Shown piece by piece: positions 28,201 through 37,221 of a stretch of 64,000 bases of DNA (the stretch's first letter is position 1; every line of letters starts with the position of its first letter). The DNA lies in the NCBI RefSeq assembly GCF_018449525.1, contig NZ_JAAVUS010000001.1, positions 1,116,001 through 1,180,000 on the forward strand. The letters are read 5' to 3'. The notes under the pieces are model-generated. The model searched no databases and was not told where the DNA came from. It worked only from the letters and a program-made list of their open reading frames with translations. Source of the DNA: Bradyrhizobium sp. dw_78. Lineage in GTDB: Bacteria; Pseudomonadota; Alphaproteobacteria; Rhizobiales; Xanthobacteraceae. Position numbers and translations under genes: made by a program.

Positions 28201-29731
28201 CGCACCGGCGGATCTCTGGCTCGACCGCGCCCGGTCGAAGCTGGAGCGCGCGCAGCTCGGGCCGCATGTGGAGGAAGTAGGGAAGGTCGTCCGGATCGAA
28301 GATGGCATCGCGCTGATCTCCGGGCTGCCAAGCGCGCGGCTCGACGAGCTCCTGCGTTTCGACAACGGCCAGTTCGGCTTTGTCCAGGTGCTCGAGACCG
28401 ATACCGTCGGCTGCGTGCTGCTCGACGGCAGCGATACGGTCGAAGCCGGCGACATGGTGCGGGGCACGGGCGACGTGGTGCGGGTGCCGGTGGGGCCGGC
28501 GCTGCTCGGCCGCATCGTCGATCCGCTCGGCCGTCCGCTCGACGGCAAGGAGCCGATCGCCGGCGAACGCGAGCCGATCGAGTGCCCGGCGCCCGGCATC
28601 ATCGACCGAGATCTGGTCAGCCAGCCGGTCCAGACCGGCCTCGTTGTCGTCGATACGCTGTTTGCGCTCGGCCGTGGCCAGCGTGAATTGATCATCGGCG
28701 ACCGTTCGACCGGCAAGACGACGATCGCGGTCGACACCATCATCAACCAGAAGACCAGCGATATCATCTGCGTCTATGTCGCGATCGGGCAGAAAAGCTC
28801 CAACGTCAAGCGCGCCATCGATGCGATCCAGTCCGGCGGCGCCTTCGATCGCTGCATCGTCGTCGTCGCCGGCGCCGCCAACCCGGCGGGCTTGCAGTGG
28901 ATCGCGCCCTTTGCCGGTTTCACGATGGCCGAATATTTCCGCGACCGCGGCCAGCATGCGCTGATCGTCGTCGACGATCTCACCAAGCACGCCGCCTGCC
29001 ACCGCGAGATCGCGCTGCTCACCCGTCAGTCGCCGGGCCGCGAGGCCTATCCGGGCGACGTGTTCTATGTGCATTCGAGGCTGTTGGAGCGGGCCGCGAA
29101 GCTGTCCGCAGAGAAGGGCGGCGGATCGCTGACGGCGTTGCCGATCGCCGAGACCGACGCGGGCAATCTCAGCGCCTATATTCCGACAAACCTGATCTCG
29201 ATCACCGACGGCCAGATCGTGCTCGACACCAAGCTCTTTCACGAGGGGCAGAAACCCGCGGTCGATGTCGGCACCAGTGTCAGCCGGGTCGGGGGCAAGA
29301 CGCAGGCGAAGGCGCTTCGCGAGGCCGCAGCGACCTTGCGTCTCGATTACACCCAGTTCCTGGAGCTGGAGATGTTCACCCGGTTCGGCGGCATGCCGGA
29401 TGCGCGCGTGCGTCAGCAATTGAGCCGCGGCGCGAGTATTCGCACGGCTCTCGCCCAGGGACAGCACCAGCCGCTGCAACTCGCCGATGAGGTTGCGCTG
29501 GTGACAGCGGTCCAGAGCGGAATCCTCGACGGGCTGGCCCCAGCGGCATTGGCCGCCTTCCGCGCCGGGCTGTCCGCGATGCTCGACCGGGATGTTCCTG
29601 CCATCGTGCGGGCCATCAACCGGGCCGGCTCGCTCGACCAGTCCGGCAGGGCCGGGTTGATCGAGGCGCTGCAAAAATATGCTGCGGCCTTGCAGCCCGG
29701 CAACGGGCCACCGGGAGCGGCGGCGTCATGA
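28184..29731 (+). CDS. atpA: N-type ATPase alpha subunit
   Basis: A 515-residue non-catalytic alpha subunit: [16 protein letters not shown] barrel, Walker [12 protein letters not shown], and the [10 protein letters not shown] signature. Its ATG lies 17 nt inside the end of atpF. Confidence 0.95.
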   Translation: MTADRDAPADLWLDRARSKLERAQLGPHVEEVGKVVRIEDGIALISGLPSARLDELLRFDNGQFGFVQVLETDTVGCVLLDGSDTVEAGDMVRGTGDVVRVPVGPALLGRIVDPLGRPLDGKEPIAGEREPIECPAPGIIDRDLVSQPVQTGLVVVDTLFALGRGQRELIIGDRSTGKTTIAVDTIINQKTSDIICVYVAIGQKSSNVKRAIDAIQSGGAFDRCIVVVAGAANPAGLQWIAPFAGFTMAEYFRDRGQHALIVVDDLTKHAACHREIALLTRQSPGREAYPGDVFYVHSRLLERAAKLSAEKGGGSLTALPIAETDAGNLSAYIPTNLISITDGQIVLDTKLFHEGQKPAVDVGTSVSRVGGKTQAKALREAAATLRLDYTQFLELEMFTRFGGMPDARVRQQLSRGASIRTALAQGQHQPLQLADEVALVTAVQSGILDGLAPAALAAFRAGLSAMLDRDVPAIVRAINRAGSLDQSGRAGLIEALQKYAAALQPGNGPPGAAAS

Positions 29732-30573
29732 CCGAACGTCTCGCCGATATTCGCGCCCGGATCGGGGGGGTGCGCCAGCTCGATGCGGTGGTGAACGCCA
29801 TGCGCAGCATGGCCGCGGCGCGAGTCCAGCAGGCGCGGGGCCAGCTTGTCGCCGTCGACGGCTTTGCGGCGACGGTGGCGGCCGCGATAGGCAGGAGTCT
29901 GGCGCTGGTTCCGTCCGCCCGCGAGCCGGCGGGCGAGGGATCCGGCCGCCTCGGTATCGTGGTTTTTTGCGCCGAGCAGGGATTTGCCGGGGCCTTCAGC
30001 GAGCGGGTGCTGAACGCGATCGGCAACGACGCCGGCTCTTCCGACCTGTTCCTGGTCGGAACCCGCGGTCGTGCGGTCGCGGCGGAACGGAATCTCGCCG
30101 TCGGCTGGAACGATGCGATGCCGCCCAATTCGCTCGGGATTCCCAAACTCGCCGACCGGATTGCCTCGGCCGTGTACGACCGCGTCGCCGCCCACGAGGT
30201 GACCCGGCTCGATACAATGTTCACGCGCTGGCAACCAGGCCGCGGCTTTGCCGTCGAGCGCATCAATCTTTTTCCGCTCGACCGCAAGGCTTTCGCGACG
30301 GCGGTTGCCGCCGACGCTCCGCTGGTCAACCTTGAGCCGGACGCGTTACTGGGGGCGCTTACGGCGGATTACATCTACGCCCGGCTTTGTCATGCGGCGC
30401 TGCATGCATTCGCCGCGGAAAACGAGGCCCGTATGGAGGCAATGGCCTCGGCGCGCAGCCATATCGAGCGCCAGCTCACCGCGCTGCAAGCGCGGGAGCA
30501 ACTGGTCCGCCAGGACGAAATCACCGCGGAGATCATCGAACTGGCGGCCGGAGAAAGCGCCAGCCGCAGATAA
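29728..30573 (+). CDS. atpG: N-type ATPase gamma subunit
   Basis: A 281-residue central stalk. N-terminal helix [22 protein letters not shown] and C-terminal helix with [13 protein letters not shown] are the gamma coiled coil. Shorter and more divergent than housekeeping gamma, as in other N-ATPases. ATG overlaps the atpA stop; last gene of the operon. Confidence 0.92.
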   Translation: MTERLADIRARIGGVRQLDAVVNAMRSMAAARVQQARGQLVAVDGFAATVAAAIGRSLALVPSAREPAGEGSGRLGIVVFCAEQGFAGAFSERVLNAIGNDAGSSDLFLVGTRGRAVAAERNLAVGWNDAMPPNSLGIPKLADRIASAVYDRVAAHEVTRLDTMFTRWQPGRGFAVERINLFPLDRKAFATAVAADAPLVNLEPDALLGALTADYIYARLCHAALHAFAAENEARMEAMASARSHIERQLTALQAREQLVRQDEITAEIIELAAGESASRR

Positions 30574-30611
30574 GCGGCCGGTGGAATATTCCAGTGATCC
30601 TGTTGGATCCT

Positions 30612-31340
30612 TTATGCCCGCCGCGCCGCTTTTTCGTCTTCCGGCGATTCGATGTAGAAACCTGAATAGGTATCCACGAAGCACAAATGATCGTGGACTT
30701 CCTTGACGCCCTCCACATTCTCGGCGGCGACGATGCTGGCCTGACGGGAGCGTTCGTCGATGACGATGCCGTGGAGATGGACGACGCCGTTGCGCACCGT
30801 GACCTGGAGGCCGAGCGGATGCCAATCGGCTTTCTCGATCGCCCGCGTGATCCGGTCGCGGATATGGTCGTCATCGGCGGTCGGATCCGGAACATCGCGC
30901 GCCAGACTGGCGACGGCCTGAAGCAAATTGGACCGGGTCACAATGCCGACCATGTCATTGCCCCGCAGCACCGGAAGCCGCTTGATGCCCTTTTTCTCCA
31001 TCAACTTCACCAGTTCTTCGAGCGGCGTTTCCTCGTCGACGGTGACGGGATCGCAGGTCATCACGTCTTCGATCTTGCGGCCGCTCTCACGGGTGAATTC
31101 GTCGGCATCGCGTCCCGGACTCATCAGGAATTGAAGCCAGCGCGGCCGCTTGCGCTGTGTGCCGATCTCGGAGCGGCGCAGGAAATCACCCTCGGAGACG
31201 ATGCCGACCAGTTTTCCCGATTTGTCGACAACGGGCAGGCCGCTGATGTGATTTTGCAGCATCTTGTTCGCGGCTTCCACGATCGGCGTCTCGGGTGTCA
31301 CCGTAATTACGTTCTGCGTCATGACCTGATGGGCGCGCAT
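30612..31340 (-). CDS. Two-CBS plus BON domain protein (second copy)
   Basis: A 242-residue protein with the same layout as the product of 20268-20942: CBS pair (about 5-60, 92-145), then BON (about 163-225, VRNGVVHLHGIV). Both share the insert between the CBS motifs (RRSEIGTQRKRPRWL against RREEIGTERQRPWWL), so they are recent paralogues. Start at 31340 follows AGGGAG. It converges with atpG and lies downstream of the channel gene after 114 nt. Confidence 0.88.
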   Translation of the reverse strand: MRAHQVMTQNVITVTPETPIVEAANKMLQNHISGLPVVDKSGKLVGIVSEGDFLRRSEIGTQRKRPRWLQFLMSPGRDADEFTRESGRKIEDVMTCDPVTVDEETPLEELVKLMEKKGIKRLPVLRGNDMVGIVTRSNLLQAVASLARDVPDPTADDDHIRDRITRAIEKADWHPLGLQVTVRNGVVHLHGIVIDERSRQASIVAAENVEGVKEVHDHLCFVDTYSGFYIESPEDEKAARRA

Positions 31341-31454
31341 GAAAATCTCCCTTGCTTGGATGTTAAGTTAGTAGCAGGCGCCTGCCATTGCATTTTGACC
31401 TATCGCAACCGGGACCGGCCGCCGAAGTTCTCCCCAAGGAATTGGAGGACGGAA

Positions 31455-32699
31455 TCAAGGGGCGGGCGAACCGGCGAGTTCGCTCTCGGCGATATCCAGG
31501 TCCGGTTCTTCCAGGTCCCGCCCCAACTTTTCCCGAGCGGCGCTTTCGATCCGCCGGGCGAGTTCGGGCTGCCGGTCCATCAACGCATGGAGGTCCAGCG
31601 TATCCAGTACGAGCAGCCGTGTGGGCGCGACCGTCACGATTGTCGAGGATCGGCGCGTGCGCCGCAAGGCGGCAATCTCGCCGAAAAACTGTCCGGTTCC
31701 GAGCCGGAAGCGCTTGTGGCGGAGCCGGACTTCCACCTCGCCATCGGCGATCAGATACATCGCGCGGGCCTGCTCGCCGCGGCGGGCGATGACCGCGCCG
31801 CTCTCCAGTTTCTGGGCCCGCAAGACCTTCATCACCTCGGCGATCTCCGCCGCGCTCAATTCGCTGAACAGCGGGATTCGCGCCACAAGGCCCCATGTGA
31901 TGACAAAGTCCCTGCGGTGGACCTCGTCGGCGAAGGCGCTGGCGACGATGCCGATCGGCAGCGCCATCATCAATAGTCCCGCGAAGATGGTCAAGCCGGC
32001 CAGCATCCGCCCGATCGGCGTGACCGGAACGGCATCGCCATAGCCGACCGTCCCAAGCGTCACGACCGCCCACCATAAGGCGTCGGGGATCGTTCCGAAT
32101 ACGGCCGGCTGGGCATCGCGTTCGGCCAGATGCATGCCGGCGGCGGCGATCAACGCCGCTCCGAACAGGATGACGAAGCATCCCGTCAGCGCATGGCGTT
32201 CGGAATACAGCGCTTCCAGGAGCGAACGTATCGCGGGAGAATAGCGGGTGAGCTTGAAATAGCGCACCAGCCGCAGGACGAGCAGCGTCTTGAAATCGGC
32301 CGCGATGAAGAAGCCGAGCCAGAGCGGCAGCAGCGCGCCCAGATCGATCAGGCCCGAGAGGCCGGTGACGTAGCGGAGCCGCGACAGCAACGGCCCGTAG
32401 CGCCGGAACGGCGGATGTTCGGGCGCGCACCAGAGACGCGCAAGGTATTCGAGCGTAAAAACGGCAGTGGCGACGATTTCAATGCCGCGGAACGGCTCAG
32501 CATAGGTGATCGCGAGCCGCGGTACTGACTCCAGCACCGTTGCAGTAAGCGTGATGACGACCAGGAAAACAAGCAGCCCGTTGACGGCGAGACTGGCGCC
32601 GTCATTGCTGGAGTCCTGTTCGAGGATCGCATAGAGCCGGCGCCGCCACGCTTTCCACCGCGCCCGTAGAAGCTGCCGGCTCACGGGCTGCACCGTCAA
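31455..32699 (-). CDS. Cyclic-nucleotide-gated potassium channel (MlotiK1-like)
   Basis: A 414-residue six-helix channel with selectivity filter TVGYGD (around residue 213), preceded by an S1-S4 region whose S4 is only mildly basic (LRLVRYFKLTRYS). A C-terminal cyclic-nucleotide domain (about 275-385) has the phosphate cassette FFGEIAALRRTRRSST. Opens for K+ on cAMP binding by analogy to the Mesorhizobium loti channel. ATG overlaps the stop of the universal stress gene. Confidence 0.9.
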   Translation of the reverse strand: MTVQPVSRQLLRARWKAWRRRLYAILEQDSSNDGASLAVNGLLVFLVVITLTATVLESVPRLAITYAEPFRGIEIVATAVFTLEYLARLWCAPEHPPFRRYGPLLSRLRYVTGLSGLIDLGALLPLWLGFFIAADFKTLLVLRLVRYFKLTRYSPAIRSLLEALYSERHALTGCFVILFGAALIAAAGMHLAERDAQPAVFGTIPDALWWAVVTLGTVGYGDAVPVTPIGRMLAGLTIFAGLLMMALPIGIVASAFADEVHRRDFVITWGLVARIPLFSELSAAEIAEVMKVLRAQKLESGAVIARRGEQARAMYLIADGEVEVRLRHKRFRLGTGQFFGEIAALRRTRRSSTIVTVAPTRLLVLDTLDLHALMDRQPELARRIESAAREKLGRDLEEPDLDIAESELAGSPAP

Positions 32700-33529
32700 T
32701 GCGACATCAGGGTCGGAACCGTCATCGACTGGAACATCGCCCTGGTCACGCCGCCGAGAAGGCCCTCCTGCAAACGGGAGTGGCCATAGCCGCCCATTAC
32801 CAGCAGATCGAGGCTGAGATCAGCGGCGGTGGAGAGAAGCATGGGCTGGATGTCGGCATGACCGGCCGTCAGTCGTTCCACGACCGCCGTAAGGCCGTGA
32901 CGCGCGAGACAGGTTTTCGCGGCCTCCGCGTTCACTTCGCTGGCCGCTTCATCGTCGTTGGCGCTGATGATCGTGATCGTGTCGGCTTCTTTCAGGAACG
33001 GCGTGGCATCCCGCAGCGCGCGGGCCGCAGCCCGGCTTCCGTCCCAGGCGATGCCGATCCGTTTCGGGGTACACGGACCCTTATGCGTGTAGGGCAGGAC
33101 AAGCACCGGTCCGCCCGATTGGAACAGGATTTCCTGCGCCATCGCATTGTCGTTGGACGCGGATTCCGGGTCCGGCTGAAGCACGATGGTCAGGTCATGA
33201 AGGCGGGCGGCTCCGCCGGCGATGGTCCAGGCCTCGTTTGGAGAAGCCGTCAATGCGCGGCAGCTGTAGGAAATTCCGGCCTTGGCGGCGGCGGTGTTGA
33301 ATTCGGCCATCGCGCTGTTGGCGCGCTCCATGGCGCGTTCGCGTTCGATATCGTAAACGGCCGCCATCGCCGCCGCGCCGTCGGCCACAAAGGCGACGCT
33401 GGTGAGTTCATAGCCGATGGAGAGGGCGTCCAGTTGGGCGTTTCGGCTGGTTGCGATCGAGATCGCGCCCTCAATGACCGGTCGCGCCGCTCGTTCTGAG
33501 GGAATATGGACAAGAATATTTTTCAGCAT
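32696..33529 (-). CDS. Universal stress protein, tandem-domain type
   Basis: A 277-residue protein with two Usp folds: a degenerate first half (MLKNILVHIPSERAARPV) and a second half (from about 165, KRIGIAWDGSRAAARAL) ending with the ATP-binding GxxGxSRxxxxxxGGV pattern as MGGYGHSRLQEGLLGGVTR. Start at 33529 follows AGGAGG. Translationally coupled to the K+ channel gene. A weak FixK-like sequence lies 75 nt upstream. Confidence 0.9.
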   Translation of the reverse strand: MLKNILVHIPSERAARPVIEGAISIATSRNAQLDALSIGYELTSVAFVADGAAAMAAVYDIERERAMERANSAMAEFNTAAAKAGISYSCRALTASPNEAWTIAGGAARLHDLTIVLQPDPESASNDNAMAQEILFQSGGPVLVLPYTHKGPCTPKRIGIAWDGSRAAARALRDATPFLKEADTITIISANDDEAASEVNAEAAKTCLARHGLTAVVERLTAGHADIQPMLLSTAADLSLDLLVMGGYGHSRLQEGLLGGVTRAMFQSMTVPTLMSH

Positions 33530-33597
33530 CTCGGTTTTCCTCCTGCCGGTTGAGCAAGTCATACGATAAAATTTAGCCGGAATGCCACTATCCGGAT

Positions 33598-33611
33598 TTG
33601 ATTTAGCTCAC
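33598..33611. promoter_or_regulatory. Degenerate FixK-like box TTGATTTAGCTCAC
   Basis: One good half site (TTGAT) and one poor (CTCAC), centred 75 nt before the universal stress gene. The spacing fits the other boxes but the match is poor. Confidence 0.3.
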
Positions 33612-33671
33612 AACCGCAAGAGGTTCTCCGGACGTGGCCCGATTCAGCACGGACGTATTTTCGAGTCCCGA

Positions 33672-33926
33672 TCAGGCCGCGGAAATGTTGTCGTGCTTCC
33701 TTGCAGCCGCACGCCCGATCAGGGTGACAAATCCGAGCGCGGACAGGAACGATGCCGTACCGCAGACATAGGCGGCCACGGCCACAACGAAAGCCAGCTC
33801 CCGACATCCCCGCGGCTGTGCCGCAATTCCGGAGCCGAGGTCCGAAAAGGCGACATGATACAGGACGAGCAACAGCGCGCAGCAAAGCCCGCTCACCAGC
33901 GCGAAAAAGAACAATCGTTTTGTCAT
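33672..33926 (-). CDS. Small two-helix membrane protein, possibly related to the gene at 14314-14568
   Basis: An 84-residue protein with hydrophobic segments at about 5-25 and 45-70, beginning MTKRLFFFALVSGL and ending RAAARKH. Resembles the 84-residue product at 14314-14568 in length, basic start and helix placement. A FixJ-like motif is centred 67 nt before the start. Start choice between 33926 and 33938 is uncertain. Confidence 0.55.
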   Translation of the reverse strand: MTKRLFFFALVSGLCCALLLVLYHVAFSDLGSGIAAQPRGCRELAFVVAVAAYVCGTASFLSALGFVTLIGRAAARKHDNISAA

Positions 33927-33983
33927 GATCGTATCCATGCGGCGCGACGATGACTGCTTTCGCTGTGACTCGCTATTCAGGTG

Positions 33984-34003
33984 TTTTCCTTAGGTAGGAA
34001 TCT
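33984..34003. promoter_or_regulatory. Putative FixJ-like operator
   Basis: TTTTCCTTAGGTAGGAATCT, sharing the TTTyCC-TTAGG core with the sites at 3215 and 21040. Lies 67 nt upstream of the gene at 33672-33926 and 190 nt from the CBS gene on the other strand. Confidence 0.4.
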
Positions 34004-34112
34004 CGATCGAGACGATTCTTAACAATGGTTAAGGGAGCCCGCTTCTTTCACCGGTGCGGGCGTCTTCGATGGTTCCGCATTGTTCGATAGGCCCATGCCT
34101 GGAGGTGGAGGC

Positions 34113-34126
34113 TTGATCCTTGTCAA
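34113..34126. promoter_or_regulatory. FixK/FNR box TTGATCCTTGTCAA for CBS-pat
   Basis: TTGAT-N4-GTCAA centred 74 nt before the ATG at 34194. Identical in all 14 positions to the box in front of phaC (49342-49355). Confidence 0.8.
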
Positions 34127-34193
34127 GGCTGATCGGTATGTCTGTCCTAAAGTTCAATGCATGGTTCATGCCCATTGAACAGGAGACTCCGGC

Positions 34194-34673
34194 ATGTACG
34201 AGTTCCTTCAGGAGACGGTCGCGGACAATATGACGAGGCATGTGAAGTGCGTCGCACCGGAAACGACCGTGGGTGATCTTCATCGGCTGTTCGCCGTCGA
34301 CGAGTTCGATGCTTATCCGGTTTTGCGTGATGATGTCGTCGTCGGATTGGTGTCAAAATTCGACGCGATGAAGCCGTTTGCGTTTACGCCGGATTGCATC
34401 CTGCCGCATTATGATGATCTGGTGGGAACGACGGTGGACGAGATCATGAGCCGCAACGTTGTTTTCGTCGATGTGGAGACGAAGCTCCAGCGCGTGTTGC
34501 AGATGATGGTGACACAGCGGTTGAAAAGCGTTCCGGTCCTTGACAAGGCCGGGTGTCTCGTCGGCATTATCGCACGAAGCGATGTCCTCCGCGCGCTCGA
34601 TCGTTGTAGCGAGCAGCGTGACCGACAGCAGCCTGGAGCGCCAGAACCCTTGCAGTGTCTATATATCGCCTAG
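34194..34673 (+). CDS. Two-CBS domain protein coupled to the acetyltransferase
   Basis: A 159-residue protein consisting of one CBS pair (about 8-60 and 80-140; ends VVGLVSK and LVGIIARSDVL). Such stand-alone pairs bind AMP, ATP or related nucleotides. AGGAGA site before the ATG. Its last 19 nt overlap the start of the Pat-like gene, so the two are translationally coupled and probably interact functionally. Confidence 0.85.
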   Translation: MYEFLQETVADNMTRHVKCVAPETTVGDLHRLFAVDEFDAYPVLRDDVVVGLVSKFDAMKPFAFTPDCILPHYDDLVGTTVDEIMSRNVVFVDVETKLQRVLQMMVTQRLKSVPVLDKAGCLVGIIARSDVLRALDRCSEQRDRQQPGAPEPLQCLYIA

Positions 34674-37108
34674 ACCGGTTATTTGCGCCGCGCTCGCTCG
34701 CGCTGGTAGGCGGAAGCGAGTGCCTTCGCTCGCCCGGCCGGGCCGTAATCCGCAATATTCTTGACGCGGGCTTTGGCGGACAAATCGGGGTCGTCAATCC
34801 TCACCGTGCGGAAGTGGGCGGGTTGGCGGCGCAGCCGAAACTATCCGCGCTTGGATTCGTTCCGGGCCTGATCGTGGTTACGGCGCCCGCAGCGCTGGTT
34901 CCGGCGATCCTGGCCGAGGCCGGCGCGCGCGGCGTGGCGGGGGCCGTGATCCTGAGTTCGGGCTTTGATCGCGGCGAAGGCGCGCGGTGGGAACAGGTCA
35001 GGCAGGCGGCGCGCAAGACCGGCATGCGGATCGTCGGCCCGAATAGCCTGGGCATCGCGATGCCGGGTGCAAAACTCAACGCCAGCCTCGGCGCGCATTC
35101 GCCCCGAAGCGGCAATCTCGCCTTCATCTCGCAATCGGCCGATATCGCCGCGGCCGCGATCGGATGCGCGGCGGAACGGCAGATCGGCTTCTCGGGCCTG
35201 GTGTCGGTTGGCGACGAACTCGATGTCGATATCGCCGATTGCCTCGATTATTTCGCGCTCGACCAGAAGACGCGCGCGATCCTGCTCCATCTGGAATCCG
35301 TCAGGGACGCCCGCAAGTTCATGTCGGCGGCGCGTGCGGCGGCGCGATTGAAGCCGGTCGTGGTCGTCAGATCCGGATGTGTGGCGCAAAACGACGGGGC
35401 TGAGGGCAGGGACGGCGAGGCCTCGATCGGGTCCGATGCCGTCTATGACGCGGCGTTTCGCCGGGCCGGACTGCTGCGGATGGCTGGTCTTGGCGAGATG
35501 TTCTGCAGCGCCGAAGTGCTGGGGCGGGCTCCGTTGCCCGCGGGCAAACGTCTTGCCGTTCTAACCGATGGCGCCGCGCTCGGCGTGCTCGCCATCAACG
35601 AACTGCAGGAGCTTGGCGGCGTTCGGGCGGAGCTGATGCCCGAGACACAGCGCCGGCTCGAGGACGCGCTGCCGGCTGGCGGTCCGGCGTCAAACCCGGT
35701 CGATATCGCAAGCGATGCGGAGCCGGCGGAGTATGCGGCCGCGCTGGACATTCTCCTGTCTGAGTCCGCGGTCGATGGCGTCGTCGTGATCCATGTTGCC
35801 ACCGCCGTAACGGACACCGCCGCCATTGCCACGGCGGTGAGCGAATGCATCGCCGCGAATCGCCGGCTGTGGCACGCCTCGGCCAAGCCCGTGCTCGCCT
35901 CGTTTGTCGGGGCCGATGCCGCGGCGACGGCGATTCTCGACCAGGCCGGCGTCCCGCATTTCGCCGTCGAAGACGAGGCCATACGCGCTTTCATGCATCT
36001 GGTGCGCCACCGTGAAACGATGGACCTCCTGACGGTGACGCCGCCGAGTGTTTCGGGTGAATTCAAGGCAAATCGCGCCGCTGCCGAACGGATCATCGCA
36101 GCCGCCATGGCCGAGGGCCGTTCTCGGCTCGATTCCGGCGAAGTCGCCGAACTGCTGGCGGCCTACGAGATAGCGTCGTTACCGACGAAGGCAGGCGACG
36201 CCGTTCGCGCTGATGGCGGGTTCTTGATCGGGATGTTCGATGATCCGGTCTTTGGTCCGGTCATGACGCTGGATCGCGATGGACGCGCTGTGGCGCGGCG
36301 AGACGGCCGGTCGTTCGCCCTGCCGCCGATGGACATGAGTCTGGCGCGCGATTTCGTTCAGGGAGCGATCGCGCTGTCTTGCGCCGATCCGCCGTCCGTC
36401 GCGATCGACGAGGCAGCCATTGCCGTCGTCAAATTGTCCCAGATGATCGGCGATTTTCCCGCGCTTCGTGAACTCGGCATCGATCTTCGTTTCGCGGACG
36501 GCGGCCTGTTCGCTTTCGATGCCGCGATCGGCGTGGGAAAACCGGCGGTTTTGTTCGCCGGCAACACGCGTCTTGCCGTTCGTCCCTATCCGGTGGAGTG
36601 GGAGACCGATCTGACCTTGAACGACGATTGGCGGGTTTTCGTCCGGCCGATCCGGCCCGAAGACGAACCGGATATCCGCGGTTTCCTCGGACGGGTGGAT
36701 CTGAGCGATTTGAGGCTGCGTTTCCTGGACGCGATCAAGGAATTTCCGCACGCTTTTCTGGCGCGGCTGGTCCAGCTCGACTACGCGCGGGCCATGGCCT
36801 TTGTCGCATTTGACAAAGCAGGCCGGGACGTCATCGGTGTCGCGCGGCTGCACTCCGATTCCCTGTATGAGGCCGCCGAATATGCGATCCTGCTGCGCTC
36901 GGACCTGAAGGGCAAAGGTCTTGGCTGGGGCCTGATGGAGCTTTTGATTCGCTATGCGCGCAGCGAGGGGCTGAAGCGGCTGACCGGCCAGGTCCTGCAG
37001 GAAAACTCCCCCATGCTGGCGATGTGCCGCGAATTGGGCTTTTCGGCCAAGACCGATGCCGAGGACGGCGGCCTGGTCAATGTGACGCTGGAGCTGACGC
37101 AAGGTTAG
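34655..37108 (+). CDS. Pat-like protein lysine acetyltransferase (acyl-CoA-ligase-like domain plus GNAT)
   Basis: An 817-residue protein (E. coli PatZ has 886). The first 450 residues resemble the CoA-binding and ligase domains of NDP-forming acyl-CoA synthetases; the C-terminal 160 form a GNAT acetyltransferase (FVRPIRPEDEPDI ... LKGKGLGWGLMELLI). The catalytic His of the ligase (SHTG) is absent: the equivalent segment reads RDGEASIGSD, as expected for a sensor rather than an enzyme. The ATP-grasp part (about 470-600) is about 70 residues short. Known Pat proteins acetylate acetyl-CoA synthetase and similar targets. Start overlaps the CBS gene. Confidence 0.85.
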   Translation: MSIYRLDRLFAPRSLALVGGSECLRSPGRAVIRNILDAGFGGQIGVVNPHRAEVGGLAAQPKLSALGFVPGLIVVTAPAALVPAILAEAGARGVAGAVILSSGFDRGEGARWEQVRQAARKTGMRIVGPNSLGIAMPGAKLNASLGAHSPRSGNLAFISQSADIAAAAIGCAAERQIGFSGLVSVGDELDVDIADCLDYFALDQKTRAILLHLESVRDARKFMSAARAAARLKPVVVVRSGCVAQNDGAEGRDGEASIGSDAVYDAAFRRAGLLRMAGLGEMFCSAEVLGRAPLPAGKRLAVLTDGAALGVLAINELQELGGVRAELMPETQRRLEDALPAGGPASNPVDIASDAEPAEYAAALDILLSESAVDGVVVIHVATAVTDTAAIATAVSECIAANRRLWHASAKPVLASFVGADAAATAILDQAGVPHFAVEDEAIRAFMHLVRHRETMDLLTVTPPSVSGEFKANRAAAERIIAAAMAEGRSRLDSGEVAELLAAYEIASLPTKAGDAVRADGGFLIGMFDDPVFGPVMTLDRDGRAVARRDGRSFALPPMDMSLARDFVQGAIALSCADPPSVAIDEAAIAVVKLSQMIGDFPALRELGIDLRFADGGLFAFDAAIGVGKPAVLFAGNTRLAVRPYPVEWETDLTLNDDWRVFVRPIRPEDEPDIRGFLGRVDLSDLRLRFLDAIKEFPHAFLARLVQLDYARAMAFVAFDKAGRDVIGVARLHSDSLYEAAEYAILLRSDLKGKGLGWGLMELLIRYARSEGLKRLTGQVLQENSPMLAMCRELGFSAKTDAEDGGLVNVTLELTQG

Positions 37109-37221
37109 GGTGGTGGGCAGGAGAAGATGCCGGCGCTGCTTCGCGTCCGGGATTGCGATGGGTCAACAACAGGGGCTGCGCGACCGTTATTGACGTAGCC
37201 GCAACTTGCGCGAGGAATATC

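Noticed and set aside
28178..29674. 498-codon open frame on the - strand
   Set aside because: Antisense to atpA, with no recognisable domain.
31395..31408. TTGACCTATCGCAA as a FixK box for the second CBS-BON gene
   Set aside because: The second half site CGCAA lacks the TCA core; kept out although the distance (about 61 nt) would fit.
37189..37203. TTGACGTAGCCGCAA upstream of the Mla operon as a FixK box
   Set aside because: Only one half site is present, and it is too close to the GTG start.
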